From Anaerolineae bacterium (GTDB lineage Bacteria; Chloroflexota; Anaerolineae; B4-G1; SLSP01), in assembly GCA_018055515.1 (NCBI GenBank), contig JAGPHL010000040.1, positions 1-5,678 of the forward strand: a stretch of DNA of 5,678 bases, given 5' to 3'. Under the pieces are notes generated by a model. That model did not search any database and had not been told where the DNA came from. It worked only from the letters and a program-made list of their open reading frames with translations. The first letter of the stretch is position 1; each line of letters opens with the position of its first letter. This document shows positions 1-5,678 of the stretch, one piece after another. The translations under genes were made by a program, and so were the position numbers.

Positions 1-1137
1 CAGTGCATCCACAACGGCTTTGGCGTGGAGACGTTCAAGGAAGACCTGCCCGGTCCCAGCTACGCTCAGCGGTTTGTCAACGAGGCGCAGACTATCGGCA
101 TCGAGTATTTGCTCGATACCATCGTGCTGGAGGTGACGCCGGACCGCCGGGTGTACACGACGGGAGCACGCACGGGCTTCAAGGAGCTCAGCGCGAAGGC
201 AATTGTGCTCTCGATGGGCTGCCGCGAGCGCACCCGCGCGCAGATCCGCATCCCCGGCCCGCGTCCGGCGGGCGTCTTCACCGCGGGGACGGCGCAGCGT
301 TGGGTCAATGTCGAAGGTTACATGCCCGGCAAGCAATTCGTCATCCTCGGCTCCGGCGACATCGGCATGATCATGGCGCGGCGGCTCACCTTCGAGGGCG
401 CGAAGGTCGAGGGCGTGCTCGAAGTGATGCCCTACCTCACCGGCCTGAGCCGCAACTACGTCCAATGCCTGCTCGATTTCGACATCCCGCTGCACCTGTC
501 GCACACCGTCAAACGCATCATCGGCAAGAATCGCGTGGAGGCGGTGGAGGCGGTCGCGGTGGACGACAAATGGCAGTTCATCCCCGGAACGGAAGAATTC
601 ATTCCCTGCGACACGCTGTTGCTGTCGGTTGGCCTGATCCCTGAAAACGAGCTCTCGCAAAAGGCGGGAGTGGCGCTCGACCCTGTCACGGCGGGGCCGT
701 ATGTGGACGATGGGTTCCTCACCAGTGTGCCGGGTATCTTTGCCGCCGGGAATGTCGTTCACGTCTACGATTTGGTAGATTGGGTCACGCAGGCCGGACG
801 GACCGCCGGCAAGCGTGCGGCCATGGTCGTGACCGGCTGTTGCAATCTGGAGCCGGCGTACGTGCCTGTGCGTGCGGGCGACAACGTGCGCTATGTCGTG
901 CCACAGCGCCTGGACCCGGAGACGCTTACCCAGGAATCCATCATGCTGCAAATGCGGGTCACCCGTCCTCTCGAACAGCCCGTCACCGTGCAGGTGACCG
1001 ATGGCGAGACGCTCATCGCCAAAAAGGCCGAGCGCTATGCTCGTCCCGGCGAAATGGTCAGCCTCACGCTCAAGGGGAAGGATTACGACGCCGTGCGGAA
1101 GGCGAAGGAATTGAAGATCAGCGTCGTGCCGAAATGA
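1..1137 (+). CDS. FAD/NAD(P)-dependent oxidoreductase, GlpA/DUF1667-associated type (5' end missing)
   Basis: The frame is open from base 1, so the N-terminus, including the usual first FAD-binding GxGxxG, lies outside the window; 378 residues are visible. The first residues read QCIHNGFG, typical of the pyridine nucleotide-disulfide oxidoreductase-like proteins that accompany GlpA/GlpD-like glycerol-3-phosphate dehydrogenases. A second Rossmann motif, VILGSGDIG, is at about residues 114-122 and should bind NAD(P). A GCRERTR segment is near 73-79. The C-terminal FAD-contact region, PGIFAAGNVVHVYDLVDWVT, is near 244-263. The last 100 residues form a tail rich in predicted beta strands. The likely role is cytosolic or membrane-peripheral electron transfer between a flavoprotein dehydrogenase and NAD(P); the substrate cannot be read from the sequence. 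The DUF1667 gene downstream supports the family assignment. The GTG at base 25 is internal, because conserved family sequence continues before it. Confidence 0.88.
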   Translation, partial: QCIHNGFGVETFKEDLPGPSYAQRFVNEAQTIGIEYLLDTIVLEVTPDRRVYTTGARTGFKELSAKAIVLSMGCRERTRAQIRIPGPRPAGVFTAGTAQRWVNVEGYMPGKQFVILGSGDIGMIMARRLTFEGAKVEGVLEVMPYLTGLSRNYVQCLLDFDIPLHLSHTVKRIIGKNRVEAVEAVAVDDKWQFIPGTEEFIPCDTLLLSVGLIPENELSQKAGVALDPVTAGPYVDDGFLTSVPGIFAAGNVVHVYDLVDWVTQAGRTAGKRAAMVVTGCCNLEPAYVPVRAGDNVRYVVPQRLDPETLTQESIMLQMRVTRPLEQPVTVQVTDGETLIAKKAERYARPGEMVSLTLKGKDYDAVRKAKELKISVVPK

Positions 1138-1186
1138 TGCGTGCTGCGTAAGGCGTAACTGCGTGCTGCGTACTGCGCGCTGCGTA
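1138..1186. repeat. Three near-identical 13-bp direct repeats (tgcgtgctgcgta)
   Basis: The 13-mer tgcgtgctgcgta occurs at 1138-1150 and 1160-1172, and with one change (tgcgcgctgcgta) at 1174-1186. The copies are separated by 9 and 1 bases. They begin immediately after the stop codon of the oxidoreductase. The spacing is too short and irregular for a CRISPR array. Similar 'tgcgt' spacers are, to my knowledge, common between genes in Chloroflexota genomes; a function is not evident. Confidence 0.8.
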
Positions 1187-1199
1187 AGCAGATAACATA

Positions 1200-1223
1200 C
1201 CCATCACCCATCACCCATTACCC
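1200..1223 (-). repeat. 7-bp tandem repeat with a perfect G-quadruplex pattern on the minus strand
   Basis: The unit cccatca occurs twice, followed by cccatta and a final ccc. Read on the minus strand this gives four GGG runs separated by exactly four bases each (TAAT, TGAT, TGAT), which meets the usual G3N1-7 quadruplex pattern. The plus strand is the matching C-rich (i-motif type) strand. The tract ends 7 bases before the GGAG ribosome binding site of the DUF1667 gene, so a structure in the template strand could affect transcription across this gap. That effect is inference. Confidence 0.75.
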
Positions 1224-1242
1224 TGTAACAGGAGTAGCTCCT

Positions 1243-1617
1243 ATGCCTATCACCGAAAAAATGATCTGCATCACCTGTCCGATGGGGTGTACGTTGGAAG
1301 TGACCCGCGAGGGGACGACCGTCCTCAGCGTGGAGGGGAACTCGTGCAAGCGGGGCCCGGAGTACGTGCAGCGCGAGCTCACCGATCCGCGCCGGATGGT
1401 GGCCAGCACGGTGCGGGTGCGGGGCGGCGTCCATCCGTTGGTGCCCGTGTATACCGAAAAGCCCGTCCCCAAGCCGCGCATCTTCGAGTTGCTCGCGCAG
1501 CTCCGCGAGGTCGAGCTCGAAGCCCCGGTGCACATGAATCAGGTGGTGCTGGAGAATGTTTTGGGCGAGGACATCAACGTCGTCGCCAGCCGCGAGATGC
1601 CCCGCAAGGGGGAATGA
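1243..1617 (+). CDS. DUF1667 family small four-cysteine protein
   Basis: This 124-residue protein matches the architecture of DUF1667. The N-terminus carries Cys9-x2-Cys12-x3-Cys16 (CITCPMGC) and a fourth cysteine at 35 in GNSCKRG. A DPRR segment and a PVYTEKPVPK segment follow. The C-terminus (about 88-119) holds APVHMNQVVLENVLGEDINV, the conserved end of the family. The cysteine spacing resembles the 4Fe-4S site at the N-terminus of molybdopterin oxidoreductases, so an iron-sulfur or zinc site is plausible but unproven. The length is normal for the family. The start is ATG with GGAG eight bases upstream. The gene lies 105 bases after the FAD oxidoreductase and probably shares its transcript. 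A role as electron-transfer partner of that enzyme and of an upstream GlpA-like dehydrogenase is inferred from gene association. Confidence 0.9.
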   Translation: MPITEKMICITCPMGCTLEVTREGTTVLSVEGNSCKRGPEYVQRELTDPRRMVASTVRVRGGVHPLVPVYTEKPVPKPRIFELLAQLREVELEAPVHMNQVVLENVLGEDINVVASREMPRKGE

Positions 1618-1622
1618 TGGTT

Positions 1623-1647
1623 TGAGCAGGGACGCTTGCCCCGCTCA
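1623..1647. terminator. Possible hairpin between convergent genes, no T-tract
   Basis: tgagcaggg (1623-1631) can pair with ccccgctca (1639-1647) with one A-C mismatch, leaving a 7-base loop. It sits six bases after the DUF1667 stop and 25 bases from the end of the convergent helicase-like gene. The position suits a two-way terminator, but no T-run follows on either strand, so it is not a standard intrinsic terminator. Confidence 0.25.
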
Positions 1648-1671
1648 TGGTAAGCGGTCTGAGCGCGGACT

Positions 1672-2793
1672 CTAAGTGAGAGTCAGGGGGAGGGGGCGGC
1701 GTTGCAGCGGCTGCTCCAACTCCAGCGTGAGGATTTCGAGAATCCCGGCGTCCTCTGGCGTGACGAGGTTCACCACCGTGGATCTGGAGGGGTCGTAGGC
1801 GGTTCGCCCGCTGCGATGCAAGTAGGTGGGCACGTCCGGGGGCATGTCGAAATTGAGGACATGGGTGACGCCGGTCACGTTGAGACCCTGCGCAGCGGCG
1901 TCTGTGGTGACCATGATGCCGCAAACGCCCTGACGGAAGCTCTCGATCGCGAGCTCGCGGCGTTTGGGAGAGAGCTCATCTGTCAGGATCGCGGTGGCAT
2001 ACCCCGAATGCCTCAGTCTTTCACCGAGGCGCCTGGCGCGGAAGCGCGTCCCACAAAACACCAGCAACCCTTTGGCCGGTAGCTCTTCCAGGTCCAACAG
2101 CGTGAGCAAAGCCTCAGTCTTCGATCCTAGCTCTACCTGGTAGAGATGATGTGCGACGCGCGGAGCTGCGGCTACTTCGCCGATTTGGAGGATCACGGGG
2201 GTACGGAGCAATGTTTGGGCGAGCCGTCGCACTTCCTCGTTATCGGTAGTGGCGGTCATCACGGTCTGACGTTCTGGCGGGGTCGCTTTCAGGATCCGTG
2301 ATACCTCCGCCAGGAAGCCCATGTCACAGAGGCGATCCACGTCTTCCAGCGCCAGCAGGCCCGTGTGTGAGAGATCGAGACTGCCGCGATTGAGGTGTTC
2401 CACAACCCGCGCCGGACAGCCGACGACAATCTCGACGCCCTCGCGCAGGGCCTCCAGCTGCGCGGGAATTGAACCACTGCACAGTCCCAGGCTGCGTGCG
2501 CGTGTATGGCGTCCTAACCGCTGGATTTCTGCGAGGATGGCGTCGGCAAGTTCCTGGGTGGGAGCGAGGACCCCGGCCGGCACCCGTCCCCGCGGCCCCA
2601 AGAGCGCGTGTTGGAGGATGGGCAACACGAAAGTCAGCGTCAGATCATCGCCGGGCGGTGCCAGTATCAGCACGTCGTTCCCCTCCAGAATGGCGGGCAA
2701 CGCCTGCTCTTGCACCGGTGTGAGGGGGGCATCCAGCAACGGCCCCAGGCCGGCAAGGATGCGAGGGTGTAGCTCCAGCTCCTCGAATAACAT
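1672..2793 (-). CDS. Degenerate DEAD-box RNA helicase-like protein (probable pseudo-helicase)
   Basis: This 373-residue protein has both RecA-like domains of the DEAD-box family and no extra C-terminal RNA-binding domain. Recognisable motifs in order are: Q motif LTPVQEQALP (24-33), altered P-loop APPGDDLT (45-52), Ia PTQELA (78-83), Ib CPAR (126-129), II EDVDRLCDMGF (150-160), III TAT (180-182), IV LLVFCGTR (243-250), V TTDAAAQGLNV (296-306) and VI HRSGRTAY (326-333). Compared with the family, the P-loop Lys is Leu51 and its second Gly is Asp50. DEAD reads EDVD. Motif V Arg and Asp are Gln302 and Asn305. The second arginine finger of HRxGRxGR is Tyr333. The frame is intact with no stops, so the protein is probably made. 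Normal ATP-driven RNA unwinding is doubtful; RNA binding or a regulatory or scaffold role is inference. The start is the only in-frame ATG downstream of the promoter, and it lacks a clear ribosome binding site. Confidence 0.88.
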   Translation of the reverse strand: MLFEELELHPRILAGLGPLLDAPLTPVQEQALPAILEGNDVLILAPPGDDLTLTFVLPILQHALLGPRGRVPAGVLAPTQELADAILAEIQRLGRHTRARSLGLCSGSIPAQLEALREGVEIVVGCPARVVEHLNRGSLDLSHTGLLALEDVDRLCDMGFLAEVSRILKATPPERQTVMTATTDNEEVRRLAQTLLRTPVILQIGEVAAAPRVAHHLYQVELGSKTEALLTLLDLEELPAKGLLVFCGTRFRARRLGERLRHSGYATAILTDELSPKRRELAIESFRQGVCGIMVTTDAAAQGLNVTGVTHVLNFDMPPDVPTYLHRSGRTAYDPSRSTVVNLVTPEDAGILEILTLELEQPLQRRPLPLTLT

Positions 2794-2820
2794 GCTTGTG
2801 TCTCTGCTGCATGGAAATCT

Positions 2821-2836
2821 GCATCTGCGCTGATGC
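2821..2836 (-). other. Small hairpin at the predicted 5' end of the helicase-like mRNA
   Basis: The minus strand reads GCATC-AGCGCA-GATGC, a 5-bp stem with a 6-base loop. It would lie within the first 20 bases of a transcript starting from the extended -10 element just upstream. It is short and may be chance, but 5'-end stems can protect mRNAs. Confidence 0.25.
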
Positions 2837-2845
2837 TCTGGCTGG

Positions 2846-2854
2846 ATTATACCA
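2846..2854 (-). promoter_or_regulatory. Extended -10 promoter for the helicase-like gene
   Basis: The minus strand reads TGGTATAAT, an exact match to the TGnTATAAT extended -10 consensus, in an A/T-rich stretch that stands out from the GC-rich surroundings. A start near 2839 would give a leader of about 46 bases before the ATG. No good -35 hexamer lies 16-18 bases further upstream, as expected for extended -10 promoters or for promoters needing an activator. Confidence 0.6.
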
Positions 2855-2862
2855 TAAATTTA

Positions 2863-2879
2863 CAGACAAGGCCCGTCTG
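2863..2879. promoter_or_regulatory. Short inverted repeat over the -35 region (possible operator)
   Basis: cagac (2863-2867) and gtctg (2875-2879) form a 5-bp inverted repeat with a 7-base spacer. It is centred about 32 bases upstream of the predicted transcription start, where a regulator could bind in place of a -35 contact. Five-base arms occur often by chance, so this is a weak call. Confidence 0.25.
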
Positions 2880-2945
2880 CACAGAAAAGCCATTGGATTG
2901 CAAGGCTGATTGTGAGGGGCGCCTGGAAGGATGGAGGCTTTGACG

Positions 2946-2978
2946 TTTTTGCGCGCAGGCTGCACCTGCGCGCAAAAA
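2946..2978. repeat. Perfect 14-bp inverted repeat with reversed T/A tracts
   Basis: The left arm TTTTTGCGCGCAGG (2946-2959) and right arm CCTGCGCGCAAAAA (2965-2978) match perfectly around a 5-base loop. It lies 32 bases downstream of the permease stop, where a terminator is expected. On both strands, however, the T-run comes before the GC stem and the A-run after it, the reverse of an intrinsic terminator. It may be a dispersed palindromic element, a protein site, or a hairpin that protects the 3' end of the permease mRNA. Confidence 0.85.
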
Positions 2979-3010
2979 CTTTACCTGGGAGGGAGAGACG
3001 TCGGCGCGGG

Positions 3011-4357
3011 CTACTCGTATTTGAGCGCCTGGATGGGACTGAGCGCTGCCGCGCGGATGGCGGGATAGATCCCCGAGGCCACGCCGATGAGAATGGCGAA
3101 GACCACGGCAAAGATAGGAAGCCAGAGCGGCATCGCCGTCAGTGTCGTCGCCGTTTCGCCGCTCATGCCGCCGAAAATGCCGCCGCTTTCTGCCAGCAGG
3201 GAGCTGCCCACGACATTGATGACGGTATTCAGGGCCACTGCCAGGCCTACACCGCCGATTCCTCCTAACAGGCCAATGCTTCCCGCTTCCGCCAGGAAAA
3301 CCGACATCACGTCCTGGTTGGTCGCGCCGATGGCCTTCATCAGGCCGATTTCCCGCGTCCGTTCGTAGATGGCCATCGTCATCGTATTGGCGATGCCGAA
3401 TGCTGCCACCAGCAGCGCCACGGCGCCGATCCCCCCCAGAATGGCTTGCACGATGGCAAAGAAGTTGTTGAGGCTTTCGATTTGCGTTCGGGCCGATTCG
3501 ACCCAGAATCCCTGATCCTTGAGCGTTTGCTCGATCGTCGGGGAGAGACTGGGATGGGAGACCTTCACCAATACCTGCCCGTAGCCGTCTTTATCGGGAT
3601 TGGAGACTCCCTGTTGCCCTTCCATCAGGCGTTGATTGAGCCGCAGCGCCTCTTTGAGGGGCAGGAAGATGCTGTAGTCATAGAGATACCCCTGTTTTTT
3701 CAGCACCCCTACGACTTGCAAGCGGGCGACAATGCTCTCGCTCTGCATGTAGGTCACCGGGTCGTAGGTAAACTTCACCATTTGCAGGGTCTGATTCAGC
3801 AGCTCCGGGGGCTCCGGCGGTTCCAGCCCGGCCTGCTCCGCTGCCTGGAATTCTTCCCACGGGATGAAGTTCGCCGGCACCATCGAACCGATGACGATTT
3901 GCCCTCGATACAGATCCAGCGTCCCGCGGTCGAGGGCGGCGATCCTGGCGAAGTCCTCCATCTCCACGCCGTACATCTGGGCCCAGCCATCCTGCCGATT
4001 GAGTCGCAGCGGCCCCTGCATGTAGACGTCTAACAGCGGCGTTGCTGCGATGACGCCTTCCATGCCGCGGATCTCTTCTATTTTGGCGGCGTTGAGGACC
4101 GGCGGGGAAACTGCCTGTCCGGCGCTCCCTCCCGTAGCGGCCGGCATCTCCATGTAGCCGACGCGCACCATGAGCTCATCGAGTCCGCCCATGTTGTAGA
4201 GATTGGCCGTCGCCTGTTTCTGCAGGCCGGCGCCGAGCGAGACCAGCACAACGACGGCTGCCGTGCCGATGATGACGCCGATGGCCGTCATCGCCACACG
4301 CGCTTTCATGCGCCGTAGATTGCTCCACACCAGTCGCAGCAGATCTCGCGTTCTCAC
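3011..4357 (-). CDS. MacB/FtsX-type ABC transporter permease
   Basis: A 448-residue inner-membrane permease of the MacB/FtsX (type VII) ABC family. The N-terminal amphipathic part, RTRDLLRLVWSNLRRMKARV, leads into membrane segment 1 (about 23-45, AIGVIIGTAAVVVLVSLGAG). An extracytoplasmic domain of about 250 residues follows, with a Pro-rich loop near 177-187. Three more membrane segments lie at about 299-323, 353-383 and 411-431. ERTREIGLMKAIGAT (332-346) is the cytoplasmic coupling segment expected to touch the ATPase. The C-terminus ends in the family signature SGIYPAIRAAALSPIQALKYE. No ATPase domain is fused. Such permeases usually couple ATP use to work across the membrane, such as peptide or lipoprotein export, rather than simple import. 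The GTG start is preferred because GGGGAG lies eight bases upstream. A TTG 21 bases earlier would overlap the previous gene and has no such site. The substrate is unknown. Confidence 0.93.
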   Translation of the reverse strand: MRTRDLLRLVWSNLRRMKARVAMTAIGVIIGTAAVVVLVSLGAGLQKQATANLYNMGGLDELMVRVGYMEMPAATGGSAGQAVSPPVLNAAKIEEIRGMEGVIAATPLLDVYMQGPLRLNRQDGWAQMYGVEMEDFARIAALDRGTLDLYRGQIVIGSMVPANFIPWEEFQAAEQAGLEPPEPPELLNQTLQMVKFTYDPVTYMQSESIVARLQVVGVLKKQGYLYDYSIFLPLKEALRLNQRLMEGQQGVSNPDKDGYGQVLVKVSHPSLSPTIEQTLKDQGFWVESARTQIESLNNFFAIVQAILGGIGAVALLVAAFGIANTMTMAIYERTREIGLMKAIGATNQDVMSVFLAEAGSIGLLGGIGGVGLAVALNTVINVVGSSLLAESGGIFGGMSGETATTLTAMPLWLPIFAVVFAILIGVASGIYPAIRAAALSPIQALKYE

Positions 4358-4361
4358 CCTC

Positions 4362-5678
4362 TTAGCTCCCCAGGCCAAACAACGCCTTGAAGAAACGTCC
4401 CACCTGCCCCCAGAAGCTCAACGGCTCTTCGACGGGGGACTCTGACTCGCCGGGGACGCCTTCGGAGGGGAAGAAGTTTTCCAGTACCTCAACGGTGAGC
4501 GTGTCGCTGTACGTCTGTGTCTGGTTGAGGTCGTCCACATAGCTCACGCTCACTACGACTTTAGCCGTTCCCGCCTCCATCTGCATGGCAATCGCATCCA
4601 GCGTCCAGGAGCCGCCCGGATCCAGCGGCCCGACATACGTGCTGCTCTCTCCCATGAATTCCAGTCCCTCGCCAGAGGCGCGCAGCTCCGAAATGGTGAA
4701 GCGGAAGCTGCTGGCGTTCACCAGCTCGATGGGCAGTTGGAAAGGCTGCCCTGCCATCGCCGTCCCTTCGACGGGACGGTAGAAGCTGATTTTGAAAGCG
4801 GGACGCCGTTGCACCAGCAGGCTCACCCGCTGCGTGCCCTTCTCGCGGGTGCCCCCGCTGATGTCGTAGGCCAGCGCCACGGGAAGGTTGTGCGCGCGGG
4901 TTTCGGCATTGCCGGCGACCATCAGACGCATGGCGACGCTGGCATGACCGCCCGCCGGGATGTGGGGGATGAAGCTGACGTTGCTGCCCTCGATGGGGAC
5001 GAAGGCGCCGAGGTTTTCCCCGTCCTCGCCCCCCAGCGCCAGGGTCAGCCGCTGCGCATCGCCACCACCCACGTTCACCACGTCCAGCGTCAGCGTGAAG
5101 CTGTCGCCGGGCGAGATCTTCTCCGGCAGCGTGCGATAGCCATCAATCAGCAGCTGCGGGCGGTTGGCCAGGCTCGTGTCCACGTCAATGCCCACGGTTT
5201 GTTGCCCACTGTAGCTGCCGCCGTTGTAATCGCTGTAGGCCAGCGCGATCGGCAGACCTAGCCGTCCGCCTTCCTTGCTGGGTTTGAGCAGCAAAGGCAG
5301 CGTCAACGTCGCGGTCTGATTGATGCGCAGAGTGTCCCACGTCGCCACGCCGCCGCCGTGCGCCGGAATGACCATGCTGGCATCCCCCACGGCCTTGAGA
5401 TTGATGGCGGTGCGACTGCCGCGGTTGGCCAGCACCATGGTCAACGTGAAGGGTGTCCCCGGGGCGATGATCGCCGGCGTGGTGTGGACATCCTCGATGA
5501 GGACTTCGGGCTTGCCAGTCGGCGCCCCGCTGCCACTGGATGCGCCGATGACTTCGACCGCCAGCGTCTGCGGAAATTCATAATGCGCGCCGGAGAAATC
5601 GTTGGCGGAAAGGTTCACCTGCAGGCTCTGGACGCCGTTGCTCGCACTGGTCGGAACCCGCATCGTTTGAGAGGCGAT
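4362..5678 (-). CDS. Secreted COG1361/CARDB-like repeat protein (N-terminus outside window)
   Basis: The frame is open to the right edge; 438 residues are visible. It contains the end of one Ig-like beta repeat (about 1-45) and three fuller ones (57-166, 174-289, 295-398). Repeat landmarks align: PGTPFTLTMVLANRG, PGDSFTLTLDVVNVG and AGQPFQLPIELVNAS near the start, and LPIALAYSDYNGG and LPVALAYDISGG near the end. The Met encoded at 5661-5663 falls in the middle of a repeat, so it is not the start. An acidic, Pro-rich linker (about 399-420) leads to a final segment, SFWGQVGRFFKALFGLGS, which forms an amphipathic aromatic helix rather than a full membrane span. Such repeat proteins are normally exported; the signal peptide would be outside the window. 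The stop lies four bases before the permease start, so the two products probably work together at the cell envelope, for example as an extracytoplasmic partner. Exact function is unknown. Confidence 0.85.
   Translation of the reverse strand: MASQTMRVPTSASNGVQSLQVNLSANDFSGAHYEFPQTLAVEVIGASSGSGAPTGKPEVLIEDVHTTPAIIAPGTPFTLTMVLANRGSRTAINLKAVGDASMVIPAHGGGVATWDTLRINQTATLTLPLLLKPSKEGGRLGLPIALAYSDYNGGSYSGQQTVGIDVDTSLANRPQLLIDGYRTLPEKISPGDSFTLTLDVVNVGGGDAQRLTLALGGEDGENLGAFVPIEGSNVSFIPHIPAGGHASVAMRLMVAGNAETRAHNLPVALAYDISGGTREKGTQRVSLLVQRRPAFKISFYRPVEGTAMAGQPFQLPIELVNASSFRFTISELRASGEGLEFMGESSTYVGPLDPGGSWTLDAIAMQMEAGTAKVVVSVSYVDDLNQTQTYSDTLTVEVLENFFPSEGVPGESESPVEEPLSFWGQVGRFFKALFGLGS
4366..4371 (-). promoter_or_regulatory. 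Ribosome binding site of the permease inside the upstream gene
   Basis: GGGGAG on the minus strand is followed by eight bases and the GTG at 4357. It is formed by codons for the last Leu-Gly-Ser of the repeat protein and is directly followed by that gene's TAA. This decides the permease start and implies translational coupling of the two genes. Confidence 0.75.

Noticed and set aside
3..644. A 213-codon open frame overlapping the FAD oxidoreductase on the same strand
   Set aside because: It is an out-of-frame shadow; the other frame has the Rossmann motif and family landmarks.
1138..1223. Short CRISPR array
   Set aside because: The repeats are only 7-13 bases long with irregular or no spacers, and no cas gene is present.
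2321..2833. A 170-codon plus-strand frame opposite the helicase-like gene
   Set aside because: It is Ser/Arg-rich low-quality sequence with no motif, antisense to a gene with ordered helicase motifs.
2946..2978. Intrinsic terminator of the permease operon
   Set aside because: The T-run precedes and the A-run follows the stem on both strands, so the U-tract needed for termination is missing; it is listed as an inverted repeat instead.
3446..4033. A 195-codon open frame on the plus strand, opposite the permease gene
   Set aside because: It is antisense to a well-supported membrane protein, has no recognisable domain, and is explained by GC-rich codon bias.
4358..4378. TTG at 4378 as the permease start
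   Set aside because: It overlaps the end of the repeat protein and has no ribosome binding site, whereas GTG at 4357 has GGGGAG at eight bases.
4737..5261. A 174-codon open frame on the plus strand, opposite the repeat protein
   Set aside because: Its composition is Arg/His/Gln-rich as in antisense shadows, and the opposite strand carries clear internal repeats.
5661..5663. ATG as the start of the repeat protein
   Set aside because: The frame stays open upstream, and the residues on both sides align to the middle of an Ig-like repeat.

Overview
This is a GC-rich bacterial window that resembles a chromosomal segment of the Chloroflexota, probably an Anaerolineae-like lineage. The case rests on three things: gene content (a FAD oxidoreductase next to a DUF1667 gene, and a secreted repeat protein next to a MacB-type permease), codon use, and intergenic spacers made of short 'tgcgtgctgcgta' and 'cccatca' repeats. 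The assignment is inference; there is no rRNA or marker gene here. I see no tRNA, CRISPR array, transposase or phage gene.

Left part (1-1617, plus strand): the 3' portion of a NAD(P)/FAD-dependent oxidoreductase, entering from outside the window, is followed by a small four-cysteine DUF1667 protein. This pair usually follows a GlpA/GlpD-type glycerol-3-phosphate dehydrogenase, so such a gene is expected just upstream. The 105-base gap between the two genes holds two families of short direct repeats. One of them forms a perfect four-run GGG motif on the minus strand.

Middle part (1672-2793, minus strand): a complete minimal-length DEAD-box helicase-like protein converges on the DUF1667 gene. 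The overall fold motifs are recognisable, but the key ATP-site residues are altered. The P-loop lysine is Leu, DEAD reads EDVD, motif V has lost its Arg and Asp, and the second arginine finger is Tyr. It looks like a pseudo-helicase, and it is the most unusual item in the window. A consensus extended -10 element (TGGTATAAT) lies about 50 bases upstream of its start codon.

Right part (3011-5678, minus strand): a large surface-type protein with about four Ig-like (COG1361/CARDB-like) repeats runs in from beyond the right edge and ends in a short aromatic amphipathic tail. It is tightly coupled to a MacB/FtsX-type ABC permease whose ribosome binding site lies inside the last codons of the repeat protein. 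Together they look like an envelope ABC system, but the ATPase is not in this window. Downstream of the permease is a perfect 14-bp inverted repeat whose T and A tracts are in the opposite order to an intrinsic terminator.
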